64,000 nt of DNA from Allofranklinella schreckenbergeri (GCF_003703475.1 NZ_RDQM01000008.1:1-64000), one strand, 5' to 3'; counted from the first letter of the stretch, positions 8,368-18,050 are shown. Notes: generated from the sequence alone by a model not told the origin. Program-made: numbers and translations.

Positions 8368-9410
8368 GCGGCCCCGCCATGACAGCCCCCAACCCTGCCC
8401 TGGCCCACGCCGCCGCGCCTGCCACGGCCGGCCCCAGCGCCAATTTGCGCACCCGCCTGCACCGCTGGATCACCCAGCGCCTGCCCCGCACCAACCATTG
8501 GGTGCTGACGCAGCGCAACCTGTATGTGCTGCCCAGCGGCGCGGGCTGGATGCTCGGCGCCACCAGCGCCTTGCTGCTCATCGCCGCCATCAATTACCAG
8601 ATCAACCTGGGCTTTTTGTTCGCCTTCATGCTCGCAGGCGTGACTTTTGTCAGCGTGCTCATGGCCCACGGCAACCTGCGCGGCTTGCAATGGCGCGCGC
8701 AAGAGCCTGCGCCCGTGTTCGCACACCAGGCTGCCAGCCTGCCCGTGTTCGTGCAGCACACAGGGGGAAAAAAACGCTTTGCCATCGGCTTGCGGTTTCT
8801 GGACGGGCACAGCGCCCACACTGCCCCCAGCCTGCTGCTGGACGTGCCGCCGGGCGAAGCCTCGGGCCACGCCCTCACCCTGCCCGCATTGCCACGTGGC
8901 CTGCACGCCAGCCCGCCTATTGCCATCGAAACGCGCTTCCCCATGGGCGCATTTCGCGTCTGGTCGATCTGGCGGCCTGCTGTCTCGCTGCTGGTCTATC
9001 CCGCGCCCGAAAGCAACGCGCCTGCGCTGCCGCAAAGCCAGGCCGCAGGCGCGGCGGGCCTGGCGGCCACGCGCTCGCCCTCGTTCGAGATGGAGGGCTT
9101 TCGCAGCTACCAGCGGGGCGACCCGATCAAATCCATCCTCTGGAAAAAAACCGCCACCGCCCTGGCCACCGGCTCGGGCGACTGGGTGCGGCGCGACCAC
9201 ACCCAACTGGGCGCTACCGAGCTGTGGCTGGACCACGCCAGTACCGGCCTGCACCACCCCGAAGCCGTGCTCTCGCGCCTGTGCGCCTGGGTCATCCAGG
9301 CCGATGCGCTGGGCCTGAGCTATGGCCTGCGCCTACCCCAAACACAGATCGAGCCGGGCCAGGGCGCTGCCCACAAACACCAATGTTTGCGGGCGCTGGC
9401 CTTGAGCTGA
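8364..9410 (+). CDS. DUF58 domain membrane protein
   Basis: A 348-residue protein from the GTG at 8364, or 343 from the ATG at 8379. The GTG overlaps the moxR stop, suggesting translational coupling. Two membrane helices lie close together near residues 55-95 (GWMLGATSALLLIAAINYQI and the following LGFLFAFMLAGVTFVSVLM). The DUF58 signature FRSYQRGDPIKSILWKKTA is near residue 244. DUF58 proteins resemble von Willebrand A folds and work with MoxR ATPases. The next gene begins 22 bases on. Confidence 0.85.
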   Translation: MSGPAMTAPNPALAHAAAPATAGPSANLRTRLHRWITQRLPRTNHWVLTQRNLYVLPSGAGWMLGATSALLLIAAINYQINLGFLFAFMLAGVTFVSVLMAHGNLRGLQWRAQEPAPVFAHQAASLPVFVQHTGGKKRFAIGLRFLDGHSAHTAPSLLLDVPPGEASGHALTLPALPRGLHASPPIAIETRFPMGAFRVWSIWRPAVSLLVYPAPESNAPALPQSQAAGAAGLAATRSPSFEMEGFRSYQRGDPIKSILWKKTATALATGSGDWVRRDHTQLGATELWLDHASTGLHHPEAVLSRLCAWVIQADALGLSYGLRLPQTQIEPGQGAAHKHQCLRALALS

Positions 9411-9431
9411 CCCGCCACCCGAGCGCACGCC

Positions 9432-11483
9432 ATGACTTTTTTTTCCGCCTGGGCCGCACGCCTGCCGCGCGAAACGCGCGACAGCCTGTTTCTGCTGCTC
9501 ATCCTCAGCGCCCTGGCCCTGCAAATGGCGCGCGCCTTGCCGCTATGGGCGGGCGGCTTCGCGCTGGCCTTGCTGGCCTGGCGTACCACGTTGGCCTGGC
9601 GCGCCAAGCCTTTGCCCAAACGCTGGTTGCGCATCAGCTTGCTGGCCCTGTCGCTGGGCGGCGTGCTGTTTGAGCTCATCAGCCAGGCCTCCGTCTCCGG
9701 CGCGGCGCTGACATTTCTGCTCACGCTGCTAGCGCTCAAAACGCTGGAAATGCACACCCAACGCGACTCGATGGTGCTGTTTTTTCTGGCGTTTTTCTGC
9801 ATCGTCACCAACTTCCTGTTCAACCAGAGCCTGCCGGTCGCCCTGCTGATGGTGCTGCTGTTCTGGGGGCTGCTGACGGCGCTGGTCAACGCCCACAAAC
9901 CCGTGGGCAAGCCCCCGTTGAAAGAATCGGCCTTCACAGCCGTGAAGCTGCTGCTCATCGGCCTGCCGCTGATTGCCACGCTGTATGCCCTGTTCCCGCG
10001 CTTTCCTCCGCTGTGGGGCATCCCCAACGCGCCCGGCCAGGGCCAGACCGGCCTGTCCGATTCGATGGAAGTCGGCGCCATCAGCCAACTGGCGCAAAAC
10101 CGCGACGTGGCCCTGCGGGTGGAATTCGCCCCCGGCAGCCCCATCCCCGCCCAATCGCAAATGTATTTCCGTGGCCCCGTGCTCGGCCACCTGCAAGGGC
10201 GCCACTGGCGCGCCTTCGACCCGCTGCCCGTCCAATCCGACGCCCCTGCGGGCAGCGCCTACAACCCGCAAGAGCGCCAAGGCCCCGCCGTGCGCTATAC
10301 CACCGTGCTGGAGCCACACCGCCTGCGCTGGCTGCTGCCGCTGGAGCTGGGTGCAGGCGAGGGGCAAAACGACGGCATCGACCAGCCCCGCAGCATGCTC
10401 TCGCAAGAGTTGGTCTGGAGCAGCTATCGCCCGCTGCAATCGGCCACGCGCTACCAGGGCATCAGCTACCCGCAAAGCCGCCAGGGCCGCCACATGCGGG
10501 CGCAAGAGCTGGCCCGCTACCTGCGCCTGCCCGGTGGCGACAACCCCCGAACCCGCGCCTGGGCGCAAGAGCTGCGCACGCAATTTGCCCACCTGCCCAA
10601 GCCCGAGGCCGACCGTGCCCTCATCGGGTACACCCTGAAATGGCTGCGCGAGCAGGAGTTTCACTACACCTTGCGGCCGCCCCTGTACGGCGAACACACC
10701 GCCGACGAATTCTGGTTCACCCACCGGCGCGGCTTTTGCGAGCACATCGCCTCCGCCTACGCCATCCTCATGCGCGCGGCGGACATCCCCGCGCGCATCG
10801 TCACCGGCTACCAGGGCGGCGAAGCCAACCCCGTCAATGGCGTGTGGACGGTGCGCCAATCCGATGCCCACGCCTGGGTCGAACTCTGGCTGCCCGGGCA
10901 CGGCTGGCAGCGCATCGACCCCACCGGCGCCATCGCCCCCGAGCGCATCGAACTCGCCCAAAGCCAAGTACCCGAAGGCAACGACGTGCGCGCCGCCGCC
11001 TTTGGCGCAGGCTGGAGCTGGATGATGCGCCTGAGCGCCCTGCAAGACGCCATCGACTACCGCTGGACGCAATGGGTCATCAACTACGACCAAAAAAGCC
11101 AACAATCGCTACTGGAAAGCCTGGGCCTGCGCCGCCTGAACTGGCAGCAAATCGCCCTCACCGCCGTCGGCCTGACCCTGGCCACCGGCCTGACCTACCT
11201 CATCTGGCCCCTGCTGCGCCAGCGTCGGCGCGACCCCTGGCTCCATCTGCTGGCGCAAACGCGCAGCAAACTCGCCGCCGCCGGGCTGGAGCTGCCCGAG
11301 CACACCCCGCCCGCCCGCATGGCCCAGGCCTGCGAACAATTTTTCGGCCCCGGCGCCACCGATCTAGCACAATGGCTGCAAGACATGCACACACTGCGCT
11401 ACGCGCGCCAAGCGCCCCTGACCCTGCCCGAACTGGCCCGCCGTTGGCGCCGCCTGAGCTGGCCTCAACACCCACATTCATGA
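9432..11483 (+). CDS. TgpA-like DUF3488 transmembrane transglutaminase
   Basis: A 683-residue protein. The N-terminal third has several membrane helices (DUF3488 region). The central transglutaminase-like domain has the triad Cys436 (GFCEHIASAYA), His480 (SDAHAWVELW) and Asp496 (RIDPT). One more membrane helix near residue 560 precedes a cytoplasmic tail with DUF4129-like character. Related TgpA of Pseudomonas aeruginosa is essential in the periplasm, but its substrate is not settled as far as I know. The TGA stop overlaps the ATG of the lytic transglycosylase gene as ATGA. The pairing suggests peptidoglycan or envelope work. Confidence 0.88.
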   Translation: MTFFSAWAARLPRETRDSLFLLLILSALALQMARALPLWAGGFALALLAWRTTLAWRAKPLPKRWLRISLLALSLGGVLFELISQASVSGAALTFLLTLLALKTLEMHTQRDSMVLFFLAFFCIVTNFLFNQSLPVALLMVLLFWGLLTALVNAHKPVGKPPLKESAFTAVKLLLIGLPLIATLYALFPRFPPLWGIPNAPGQGQTGLSDSMEVGAISQLAQNRDVALRVEFAPGSPIPAQSQMYFRGPVLGHLQGRHWRAFDPLPVQSDAPAGSAYNPQERQGPAVRYTTVLEPHRLRWLLPLELGAGEGQNDGIDQPRSMLSQELVWSSYRPLQSATRYQGISYPQSRQGRHMRAQELARYLRLPGGDNPRTRAWAQELRTQFAHLPKPEADRALIGYTLKWLREQEFHYTLRPPLYGEHTADEFWFTHRRGFCEHIASAYAILMRAADIPARIVTGYQGGEANPVNGVWTVRQSDAHAWVELWLPGHGWQRIDPTGAIAPERIELAQSQVPEGNDVRAAAFGAGWSWMMRLSALQDAIDYRWTQWVINYDQKSQQSLLESLGLRRLNWQQIALTAVGLTLATGLTYLIWPLLRQRRRDPWLHLLAQTRSKLAAAGLELPEHTPPARMAQACEQFFGPGATDLAQWLQDMHTLRYARQAPLTLPELARRWRRLSWPQHPHS

Positions 11484-12682
11484 CGCTCCATCTGCGGCCT
11501 GGCGCCGCCCTTCCCCCAGCCCTGCGCCCCTTGCCCCAACGCTGGCACAAACTGGCTTGCACGCGCGCCGCCGCGCTGCTCTGCGGCCTATGCGCCATCC
11601 TCACCAACCCCACGCAGGCCCAAACAACGGCCCAGGCAACACCCCCGGTAGCGGCCTCCGACCTGCCCCCCGCGCCCATCCGCAGCCAACCAGCCGCGCA
11701 ACAAGACTGGAGCGCCCAAATCAACACCTTTGCCAGCGCGCTCGCCGCCGACATCCCCGCCGAATGGGCTGGCCACGTGCTCGGCCAAGCCCGCCACAAC
11801 GCACGCGTGAAACGGCTGATGACCCCGGCCCAAAAGCGCAACAGCCCCACCGTGCGCGATTGGCGCGCCTACCGCCAACGCCTCATCACCGCCGCGCGCA
11901 TCGAAGCTGGATTGCAATTTTGGCAACGGCACGAGCGCGCCCTGCGCGACGTACAAGCGCGCACCGGCGTGCCCGCACACGTCATCGTCGGCATCATCGG
12001 CATCGAAACCACCTACGGCCAGAACACGGGCAGCATCCGCGTGCTCGACGCCCTGGCTACCCTCGCCTTTGACTACCCCCAGCAACACCCCCGCGCGCTG
12101 GAGCGAGCGCAGTTCTTCCGCAAAGAACTGGAGCAATTCCTGCGCCTGTGCCTGGCCAACGGGCTCGATCCGCTCAACGCCACCGGCAGCTTTGCCGGCG
12201 CCCTTGGCATCCCCCAATTCATGCCATCGAGCTGGCTGCTCTACGGCGCAGACGGTGACGGCGACCAGCGCGTCAACCTCATCGACAGCCCTGAAGACGC
12301 CATCGCCTCCGTGGCCAACTACCTGTTGGCCCACGGCTGGAAAAGCCAGCAACCGGCCTACTTCGAAATCGCCCTCAACGCCAGCGCCGAGCAAATGGCC
12401 CAGCTCCTGGCGCCCGACATCCTGCCCACCTTCGACGCCGCCGCCCTGCGCGCCCTGGGCGTGCAACTGCTCCCCGAAGGCCAGCAATACTTCGGGCAAA
12501 TGGCCTTGATCGAACTGCAAAACGGCAACCGCCCCGCGCACTACGTTGCGGGCACGGAAAACTTCTACGCCGTTACCCGCTACAACCAATCGAGCTACTA
12601 CGCCCTGGCCGTGCTGCAACTGGGCGAAGCCGTGCTGCAACAACGCACGCAACGGCAGGGTGACGACTCAATGGTGCCCTGA
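11480..12682 (+). CDS. mltB: Lytic murein transglycosylase B
   Basis: A 400-residue member of the MltB family, which cleaves the glycan strand of peptidoglycan to 1,6-anhydromuramic ends. The ATG at 11480 overlaps the TgpA stop (ATGA). The frame is open far upstream, but no homologous sequence is there. After an Ala/Pro-rich export region the catalytic domain includes GIIGIETTYGQNTG with Glu176 as acid catalyst, FAGALGIPQFMPSSW and DGDGDQRVNL. No lipobox Cys is obvious, so it may be soluble periplasmic rather than lipid-anchored. Last gene of the moxR operon, followed by a family A element. Confidence 0.9.
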   Translation: MTLHLRPGAALPPALRPLPQRWHKLACTRAAALLCGLCAILTNPTQAQTTAQATPPVAASDLPPAPIRSQPAAQQDWSAQINTFASALAADIPAEWAGHVLGQARHNARVKRLMTPAQKRNSPTVRDWRAYRQRLITAARIEAGLQFWQRHERALRDVQARTGVPAHVIVGIIGIETTYGQNTGSIRVLDALATLAFDYPQQHPRALERAQFFRKELEQFLRLCLANGLDPLNATGSFAGALGIPQFMPSSWLLYGADGDGDQRVNLIDSPEDAIASVANYLLAHGWKSQQPAYFEIALNASAEQMAQLLAPDILPTFDAAALRALGVQLLPEGQQYFGQMALIELQNGNRPAHYVAGTENFYAVTRYNQSSYYALAVLQLGEAVLQQRTQRQGDDSMVP

Positions 12683-12720
12683 GAGCCTGCTTCAAGGCTT
12701 ACCTTGCAGTACACCAAAAC

Positions 12721-12796
12721 TTCAAATCAAAAGAAAAGAAAAATGCCTATTTCGACAATGAAATAGGCATCTCAAGTTTTTATTGAATTGGAATTC
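12721..12796. repeat. Family A palindromic intergenic element, copy 2
   Basis: Left arm TTCAAATCAAAAGAAAAG, right arm TTTTTATTGAATTGGAATTC. Between them is a 9-bp stem, GCCTATTTC with GAAATAGGC and a 6-base loop. It lies between the convergent mltB and ppa ends. Confidence 0.8.
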
Positions 12797-12849
12797 AAAA
12801 AATCATAAGCCAGCCCGGCAAGCTCTGCCCGCCCAGCCAGCCTTGGGCA

Positions 12850-13377
12850 TCACTTCTTCACATTCGCAATGCCGTCGGCAATCTCTTTGTGCGCCTCTTC
12901 AATGCCGACCCAGCCCAGCACCTTGACCCACTTGCCCTTTTCCAAATCCTTGTAATGCTCAAAGAAGTGGGAAATGGCGTTGAGCGTGCCTTCGTTCACG
13001 TCGGCAATGGTTTTCATGTGGGCGTAAGCGGGCAGGATTTTTTCCGTCGGCACGGCCAGCACCTTGGCATCCACGCCGCTTTCATCCTCCATGCGCAGCA
13101 TGCCCAGCGCGCGGCAAGGCACGACCACGCCAGGCTGCAAGGCATAAGGCGTGAGCACCAGCACATCCACCGGGTCGCCATCGCCCGAAAGCGTTTGCGG
13201 CACATAGCCGTAATTGGCCGGGTAAAACATCGCCGTGTTGATGAAACGGTCCACAAAAATCGCGCCCGTTTCCTTGTCCACCTCGTACTTGATGGGATCG
13301 GCGTTTTGAGGGATCTCGATGATGACGTTAAACACCTCTGGCGCTTTGCTGCCAGGAGAAACATTGCTCAGGGACAT
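12850..13377 (-). CDS. ppa: Inorganic pyrophosphatase
   Basis: A 175-residue family I soluble pyrophosphatase that hydrolyses pyrophosphate released by biosynthesis. Signature features are [23 protein letters not shown] and the metal-binding [10 protein letters not shown]. The length fits bacterial family I enzymes. No strong Shine-Dalgarno is visible before the ATG at 13377. It stands alone, flanked on both sides by family A elements. Confidence 0.95.
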   Translation of the reverse strand: MSLSNVSPGSKAPEVFNVIIEIPQNADPIKYEVDKETGAIFVDRFINTAMFYPANYGYVPQTLSGDGDPVDVLVLTPYALQPGVVVPCRALGMLRMEDESGVDAKVLAVPTEKILPAYAHMKTIADVNEGTLNAISHFFEHYKDLEKGKWVKVLGWVGIEEAHKEIADGIANVKK

Positions 13378-13443
13378 ACGGATTCAATCGCTTGATGAAC
13401 AGGAGAAAACACAAAGGCCCGCCGGGGCTTCTGCAGCTTACAT

Positions 13444-13527
13444 TAATTTCCAAAACAAAAGAAAGCATGACATTTGAATATCATGCCGAAACAAGGCTGT
13501 TTTCATTCCTTTTGATCTAAAAATCAA
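13444..13527. repeat. Family A palindromic intergenic element, copy 3
   Basis: Core in reverse orientation (ATCATGCCGAAA, near 13480-13491), with GCATGA and TCATGC as an internal stem and the right arm CCTTTTGATCTAAAAATC. It lies just upstream of ppa. Confidence 0.75.
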
Positions 13528-13713
13528 ACCATGCAAGGCACACCCATGCACCGGCGCGCCGGGGCTGCATTCTAGAGCGTGTTATGTCCGTCACTTGGCC
13601 TCTGCCAGGCCTGACCCCTTTTTGCCTTTGGGCGCATGCTCTGCAAATCGTGTCTTCCAGCCGCTTCCCGCCCAATCGCACACAACGCGCAAAAAAGCCA
13701 TATGCCATATAAA

Positions 13714-13744
13714 AAAAAGCAGCGCATTCAAAGCGCTGCTTTTT
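13714..13744. terminator. Bidirectional Rho-independent terminator
   Basis: An 11-bp stem, AAAAGCAGCGC with GCGCTGCTTTT, a 7-base loop and A/T runs on both sides. It probably ends the mliC transcript on the minus strand. Confidence 0.85.
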
Positions 13745-13825
13745 CATCTAAAACCTGTAGCGACGCTATTTGAAAATTCAAATCCAACAGCCACCACAAG
13801 CCGATTTTTTAAAAATCGTCAAAGC

Positions 13826-14236
13826 TCACTGAGCTTGGCAAGAGGTTTCCACCATATTGCCATAAGGGTCTGCAAAGTTCAGCATGCCCATTTTGCCTTT
13901 TTGATGCCATTCAGCGCCGCGACCAAATAAACCCGTCTTGCCCACATAGCGCTCACCCGAACCGGAAACAGCAGCGGTCAGCATCGCTTTCTTGTCGTCG
14001 AGCTTCAGCTCCACTTGATCGGGATTGAGGTAACGAATCTGTACTGTCAAACCATTCTGGCAAGAAAAGCGCATTTCCTGTGCCATTTGGGCAGGCGCCG
14101 GAGCAACATGTTGTTGGCTGGTTGCAGCAGGGGCTACCGTTGCGGAGCGCGCCTGGCTGGGGGGCGTGGGGTTGCTCATGCATGCGCTCAAACCAACGGC
14201 CAAAGCAACGGGCAGCATCAATTTGGAAAATGTCAT
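13826..14236 (-). CDS. MliC-family lysozyme inhibitor lipoprotein
   Basis: A 136-residue lipoprotein. The start at 14236 has AAGGAGTT 6 bases upstream and gives a short signal peptide with the lipobox LSAC (Cys at about residue 21). A Pro/Ala/Gln linker precedes a C-terminal domain with FSCQNGLTVQIRYLN, AVSGSGERYVG and a final Cys. This matches the MliC/PliC family that binds and blocks C-type lysozyme at the outer membrane. The SGSGxRY motif is the known inhibitory loop region. A single gene with its own terminator. Confidence 0.85.
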   Translation of the reverse strand: MTFSKLMLPVALAVGLSACMSNPTPPSQARSATVAPAATSQQHVAPAPAQMAQEMRFSCQNGLTVQIRYLNPDQVELKLDDKKAMLTAAVSGSGERYVGKTGLFGRGAEWHQKGKMGMLNFADPYGNMVETSCQAQ

Positions 14237-14450
14237 TTTTAACTCCTTTTCAAAAAGCCACCCAATAAGTCCGGGTGTTGGACTGCATTCTAGACGCAGC
14301 AATCGGCTTTTTACTTTGGTTTTTTAATTCCCATATGCGCATAGCCCATAACCAATGATTGCAAAAGAGCCAATTTGTAACTTTGCATTTTTTCAAAAAT
14401 CCCCAATCCCGTATTAACGCATGCCGCATAGCGCAGGTTTTAGAGCCTGC

Positions 14451-15749
14451 TTAGAGCGTGGTTTCAGCGCGGCCTTGCACGTCGAAGCGGAACAGGCGGC
14501 AATCAATGGGGCCGTTGTGCATGGGTACGCGGCGCGTTTCCTTCAGGCGCAGCTTGCCGGGCAGTTTCATGTCGGGGGTGAGCAGCCAGGCCACCCAGCC
14601 CGCGTAGTGGCTTTTCCAGTGCGCGGCCAGTTGCTGGAAGAAGGCCGCGCCGTCGTCGCCATCGGCAAACTCGCGGGCGCTGCGGGCGGAAAAGCCTGCG
14701 CTGTGGCGCTGCTGCCAGTTGCGCCCGGCTTGCCCGGCCGCGCCAATGCGCGTGCCGTAGGGCGGGTTGAGCAGCATCACGCCCGGGCGGGGGCAAGGGG
14801 GCATGCGCTGCAAGGCGTCGCCGCCGCGCAGTTGCAGGGCGTGGGCCACGCCTGCGCGCGCGGCGTTGCGCTGGGCAAAATCGACCATGCGGTGGGCAAT
14901 ATCGCTGCCGAAAACGGGGGCGCTGGGCGGGTGCTCTTGCGCTTTTGCCTGCTCTTTCAGGCGCTGCCAGGCGGCGGGCTGGAAGGGCTGGAGTTTTTCA
15001 AACGCAAAGCGCCGCTGTCCGCCAGGGGCGATGCCGCAGGCGATTTGGGCGGCTTCGATGACGATGGTGCCGCTGCCGCAGCAGGGGTCGTACAGCGGCA
15101 CGCCCTCGGCGGGATTCCAACCACAGGCGGCGAGCATGGTGGCGGCCAGCGTTTCCTTGAGCGGGGCGTCGCCTTTGTCTTCACGCCAGCCGCGTTTGAA
15201 CAGCGCCTGGCCGCTGGTGTCCAGCGCCAGGCTGGCGTGGGTGGCGTCCAGATGCAGGTGCAGGCGCACGTCGGGGCGCTGGGTGTCCACGCTGGGGCGC
15301 TGGCCGCATTGGGCGCGGAAGCGATCGGCTACGGCGTCTTTCACGCGCAAGGCAGCGAAGTTCAGGCTTTTCAGCGGGCTTTTGTGCGCGGTGGCTTCGA
15401 CTTTGATGGTCTGCGCGGGGGAGAACCATTGCTCCCACGGCACGGCTTGCGCCAGCGCATAGAGATCGTCCTCATGGCGGTAAGGGGCGCTGGCCAGGGT
15501 CAGCAGCACGCGCTGGGCCAGGCGGCTGTGCAGGTTCAGGCGCATCACGCCGTCCATCCAGACGCCGAGGTCGGCGCCCTGCCCCGGCCATTGCACCCGC
15601 ACGCCGCCGCGCTGGGCCTCGATGACGGGCTGGGCGGCGGCATCCACGCCCAGCGTGGCGGCCCAGATGCGCTGCACTTCGTCAGCCAACCACGGCTCGG
15701 CTTGCGCAGCGCAGGGCAAAAAGAGGGAGAGGGGCTGGGCAGCGGGCAT
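14451..15749 (-). CDS. rlmL: THUMP-domain RNA methyltransferase, RlmL type (23S rRNA G2445)
   Basis: A 432-residue protein with an N-terminal THUMP region (about 60-170) and a C-terminal S-adenosylmethionine-dependent methyltransferase domain. DPCCGSGTIVIEAA is the methyl donor motif and LLNPPYG (Asn about 328) the catalytic N-P-P-Y motif for guanine N2 methylation. It corresponds to the RlmL half of the E. coli RlmKL fusion, without the RlmK half, as is usual outside the gammaproteobacteria. Single gene followed by ffh on the same strand, with a family A element between them. Confidence 0.8.
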   Translation of the reverse strand: MPAAQPLSLFLPCAAQAEPWLADEVQRIWAATLGVDAAAQPVIEAQRGGVRVQWPGQGADLGVWMDGVMRLNLHSRLAQRVLLTLASAPYRHEDDLYALAQAVPWEQWFSPAQTIKVEATAHKSPLKSLNFAALRVKDAVADRFRAQCGQRPSVDTQRPDVRLHLHLDATHASLALDTSGQALFKRGWREDKGDAPLKETLAATMLAACGWNPAEGVPLYDPCCGSGTIVIEAAQIACGIAPGGQRRFAFEKLQPFQPAAWQRLKEQAKAQEHPPSAPVFGSDIAHRMVDFAQRNAARAGVAHALQLRGGDALQRMPPCPRPGVMLLNPPYGTRIGAAGQAGRNWQQRHSAGFSARSAREFADGDDGAAFFQQLAAHWKSHYAGWVAWLLTPDMKLPGKLRLKETRRVPMHNGPIDCRLFRFDVQGRAETTL

Positions 15750-15762
15750 GGCGCAAAGATTT

Positions 15763-15838
15763 TTTACAAATCAAGAGAAAGAAAACACGCCTGTTTCGGC
15801 ATGGTATGCATTACATTCAATTAACTATTGATTGAAAA
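15763..15838. repeat. Family A palindromic intergenic element, copy 4
   Basis: Left arm TTTACAAATCAAGAGAAA, core CTGTTTCGGCATGG, right arm TTAACTATTGATTG. It lies between rlmL and ffh. Confidence 0.8.
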
Positions 15839-15860
15839 CATGAAGAAGGGCAGGCAGCGC

Positions 15861-17246
15861 TCAAAACGGCATTTTGGGAAAGCCACCGCCGCCGCCCAAC
15901 AGCGATTTGGCGCCTGCGAGCTTGCGCATCATCTTCATCATGCCGCTGCCTTTCATCTTTTTCATCACGCCTTGCATTTGGTCGAATTCCTTGAGCAGGC
16001 GGTTGACTTCCTGCACTTGCACGCCCGCGCCTGCGGCGATGCGTTTTTTGCGCTGGGCTTTGATGAGCTCGGGGCGGCGGCGCTCCTGGGGCGTCATGCT
16101 GCAAATGATGCCTTCCTTGCGGCGCACGTCGCGCTCGACGCGATCCATATCGACTTGGCCGGCTTTTTCCGCCAGCTCGCCGGGCAGCTTTTCCATCAGG
16201 GACGAGAGGCCGCCCATTTGCTTCATCTGGCGCAGTTGCATCAGAAAGTCGTTGAGGTCAAAGCTCTCGCCGCTTTTGACTTTTTCCGCCAGCTTTTGCG
16301 CCGCCTGCATGTCCACGCCAGCGGAGACTTGCTCCACCAGCGCCACGATGTCGCCCATGCCGAGGATGCGCCCGGCGTGGCGCTCGGCGTCGAAGACTTC
16401 GATGCCGTCGATCTTCTCACTCACGCCCGCGAACTTGATGGGCGCGCCGGTGATGTGCTTGACCGACAGCGCCGCACCACCGCGCGAGTCGCCATCGAGC
16501 TTGGTCAGCACGATGCCCGTCAGCGGCAGCGCTTCGCTAAAGGCTTTGGCGGTGTTGATGGCGTCCTGGCCCTGCATGGCGTCCACCACGAACAGGGTTT
16601 CGGCCGGGTCGAGCGCGGCGTGCAGGCTTTTGATTTCTTCCATTAGCACTTCGTCGATGGCCAGACGCCCGGCGGTATCGACGATGAGCACATCGAAGTA
16701 ATGCTTTTTCGCGTAATCGAGCGCGGCGCGGGCAATCTCCAGCGGCTTTTGCTCGGGCGTGCTGGGAAACCACTCCGCCCCGGCCTGGGCGGTGACGGTT
16801 TTGAGCTGCTCAATGGCCGCCGGGCGATAGACGTCGCCCGAGACGGTGAGCACCTTTTTCTTGAACTTCTCGCGCAGCAGGCGGGCAATCTTGGCGGTGG
16901 TGGTGGTTTTGCCCGCGCCCTGCAAGCCCGCCATGAGGATGATGGCCGGCGGCTGCACATTCAGGCGCAGCTGCGCCTGCCCTTCGCCCATGGTGGCGGC
17001 CAGCTCTTTGTTGACGATGCCCACCAGCGCCTGGCCGGGCTTGAGCGAGCCGACAACTTCCTGCCCCAGGGCTTTTTCCTTGACGCGGGCGATGAAGTCG
17101 CGCACCACGGGCAAGGCCACGTCCGCTTCGAGCAAGGCCATGCGCACCTCGCGCAGCATGTCCTGCACATTGGCCTCGGTAATGCGGGCCTGGCCGCGCA
17201 TTTCCTTGACCAGCCGCGAAAGTTTGTCGCTCAGTGTGGATGCCAT
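15861..17246 (-). CDS. ffh: Signal recognition particle protein Ffh
   Basis: A 461-residue SRP GTPase that binds 4.5S RNA and signal sequences and delivers ribosomes to FtsY. Order: helical N domain (1-85); G domain with GLQGAGKTTTTAK (about 107-119), DTAGR and TKLDGDSRGGAAL; methionine-rich M domain ending KSLLGGGGGFPKMPF. The start at 17246 (MASTLSDKL) is chosen because the 16 further upstream residues do not look like the family. Transcribed toward rlmL. Confidence 0.95.
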   Translation of the reverse strand: MASTLSDKLSRLVKEMRGQARITEANVQDMLREVRMALLEADVALPVVRDFIARVKEKALGQEVVGSLKPGQALVGIVNKELAATMGEGQAQLRLNVQPPAIILMAGLQGAGKTTTTAKIARLLREKFKKKVLTVSGDVYRPAAIEQLKTVTAQAGAEWFPSTPEQKPLEIARAALDYAKKHYFDVLIVDTAGRLAIDEVLMEEIKSLHAALDPAETLFVVDAMQGQDAINTAKAFSEALPLTGIVLTKLDGDSRGGAALSVKHITGAPIKFAGVSEKIDGIEVFDAERHAGRILGMGDIVALVEQVSAGVDMQAAQKLAEKVKSGESFDLNDFLMQLRQMKQMGGLSSLMEKLPGELAEKAGQVDMDRVERDVRRKEGIICSMTPQERRRPELIKAQRKKRIAAGAGVQVQEVNRLLKEFDQMQGVMKKMKGSGMMKMMRKLAGAKSLLGGGGGFPKMPF

Positions 17247-17354
17247 GATGGGATAACGGTAAGTGGGGGGTGGTTGAAAAAAGCGCCGCGCCAACGGGCG
17301 CGGCAGGCAAGGGCAGTTTCCGGGCGTTGGCGCAGGCAGGCTCAGGCTTTGCAG

Positions 17355-17370
17355 ACTCTGAACAGGCTCT
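17355..17370 (-). repeat. Solo end of the family B inverted repeat
   Basis: ACTCTGAACAGGCTCT differs at one base from the 16-bp terminal repeat of the element at 48234-48388. It abuts the stop codon of the DUF4124 gene. No partner end was found nearby. Confidence 0.5.
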
Positions 17371-18050
17371 CAGCGCGCCCACAGGCGTTGAAGCTCGGCC
17401 AATTCAACGTCGAATTGTTCATCGATGCGTTTTTCCTCTCCCCTCTTGCCGGCGATGAAGCGCTCTTGCTCCTCGATGTTTTGCTGGTTGGCCTGTATGT
17501 TGCGCCGCAGCATGGGCGGCGCTTTACTGATGTCGTTCTGGTAAAACTCCAGCTCGTTTGCCAGGCGGACTTTGTCTTCTTGCAATTGCTCCAACTGCAA
17601 TTGCGCGCCAGCAATCACCGCGCGCACGTTTTCCTTGGCCTTTTCGCGGGCCACACCGTGCGCCTTCTCGTCGGGATAACGCATCAGCAAAATGCGCTCG
17701 CGCTGCTGAGCGTCGCGCAGGCGCTTCAGCTCAGCTTGGCGCTGCTGCTCTTTTTGCGCCATCTCGCGCCGTTCCTCCGCCGTATAGCTGGGCGCACGCG
17801 TGCCACTTTGGTGGCCGGTGACGCCATCCAGAATGCGCTGCTCGCGGTCGTTGCAGGCGGGGATGGGGCGATCGGAGGTCAGCGTGCGGCCATGCGCATC
17901 CACGCAGGTGTAAATGCGGGCGCGCTGGTCAGAGGCCTGGGCCGTCTGCACCACTGTTTGAGCTGCCGTCAAAGCCAGGCAGCAAGCCCAGGCCGCCATA
18001 GGCAGGGCGCCAGCGCCACAGCGGCGCGCGCGTTCGGGAGACTTTGTCAT
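17370..18050 (-). CDS. DUF4124-like exported coiled-coil protein
   Basis: A 226-residue protein of unknown function. The ATG at 18050 overlaps the pyrE stop as ATGA, so the two are probably cotranslated. An uncleaved or cleaved signal segment (about 15-35) is followed by a short DUF4124-type region ([19 protein letters not shown], with the usual Cys and later ACNDREQR). A long charged helix (about 100-220) rich in Gln, Glu, Lys and Arg then follows, likely coiled coil. DUF4124 proteins are common in betaproteobacteria and are thought to act in the periplasm. A role in pyrimidine metabolism is not implied. Confidence 0.75.
   Translation of the reverse strand: MTKSPERARRCGAGALPMAAWACCLALTAAQTVVQTAQASDQRARIYTCVDAHGRTLTSDRPIPACNDREQRILDGVTGHQSGTRAPSYTAEERREMAQKEQQRQAELKRLRDAQQRERILLMRYPDEKAHGVAREKAKENVRAVIAGAQLQLEQLQEDKVRLANELEFYQNDISKAPPMLRRNIQANQQNIEEQERFIAGKRGEEKRIDEQFDVELAELQRLWAR

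Larger units (their letters stand above)
13378..13825. other. Gene-free stretch with repeats and a terminator
   Basis: 448 bases between ppa and mliC. It holds a family A copy (13444-13527), one isolated end of the family C element (TCTAGAGCGTGTTATG near 13571-13586) and a bidirectional terminator (13714-13744). No convincing coding sequence was seen. Confidence 0.7.

Noticed and set aside
10013-12682. An 889-residue open frame covering most of tgpA and mltB
   Set aside because: Only the last 400 residues (from 11480) are a real protein. The upstream part is an Arg/Pro/Ala-rich shadow of tgpA in another frame.
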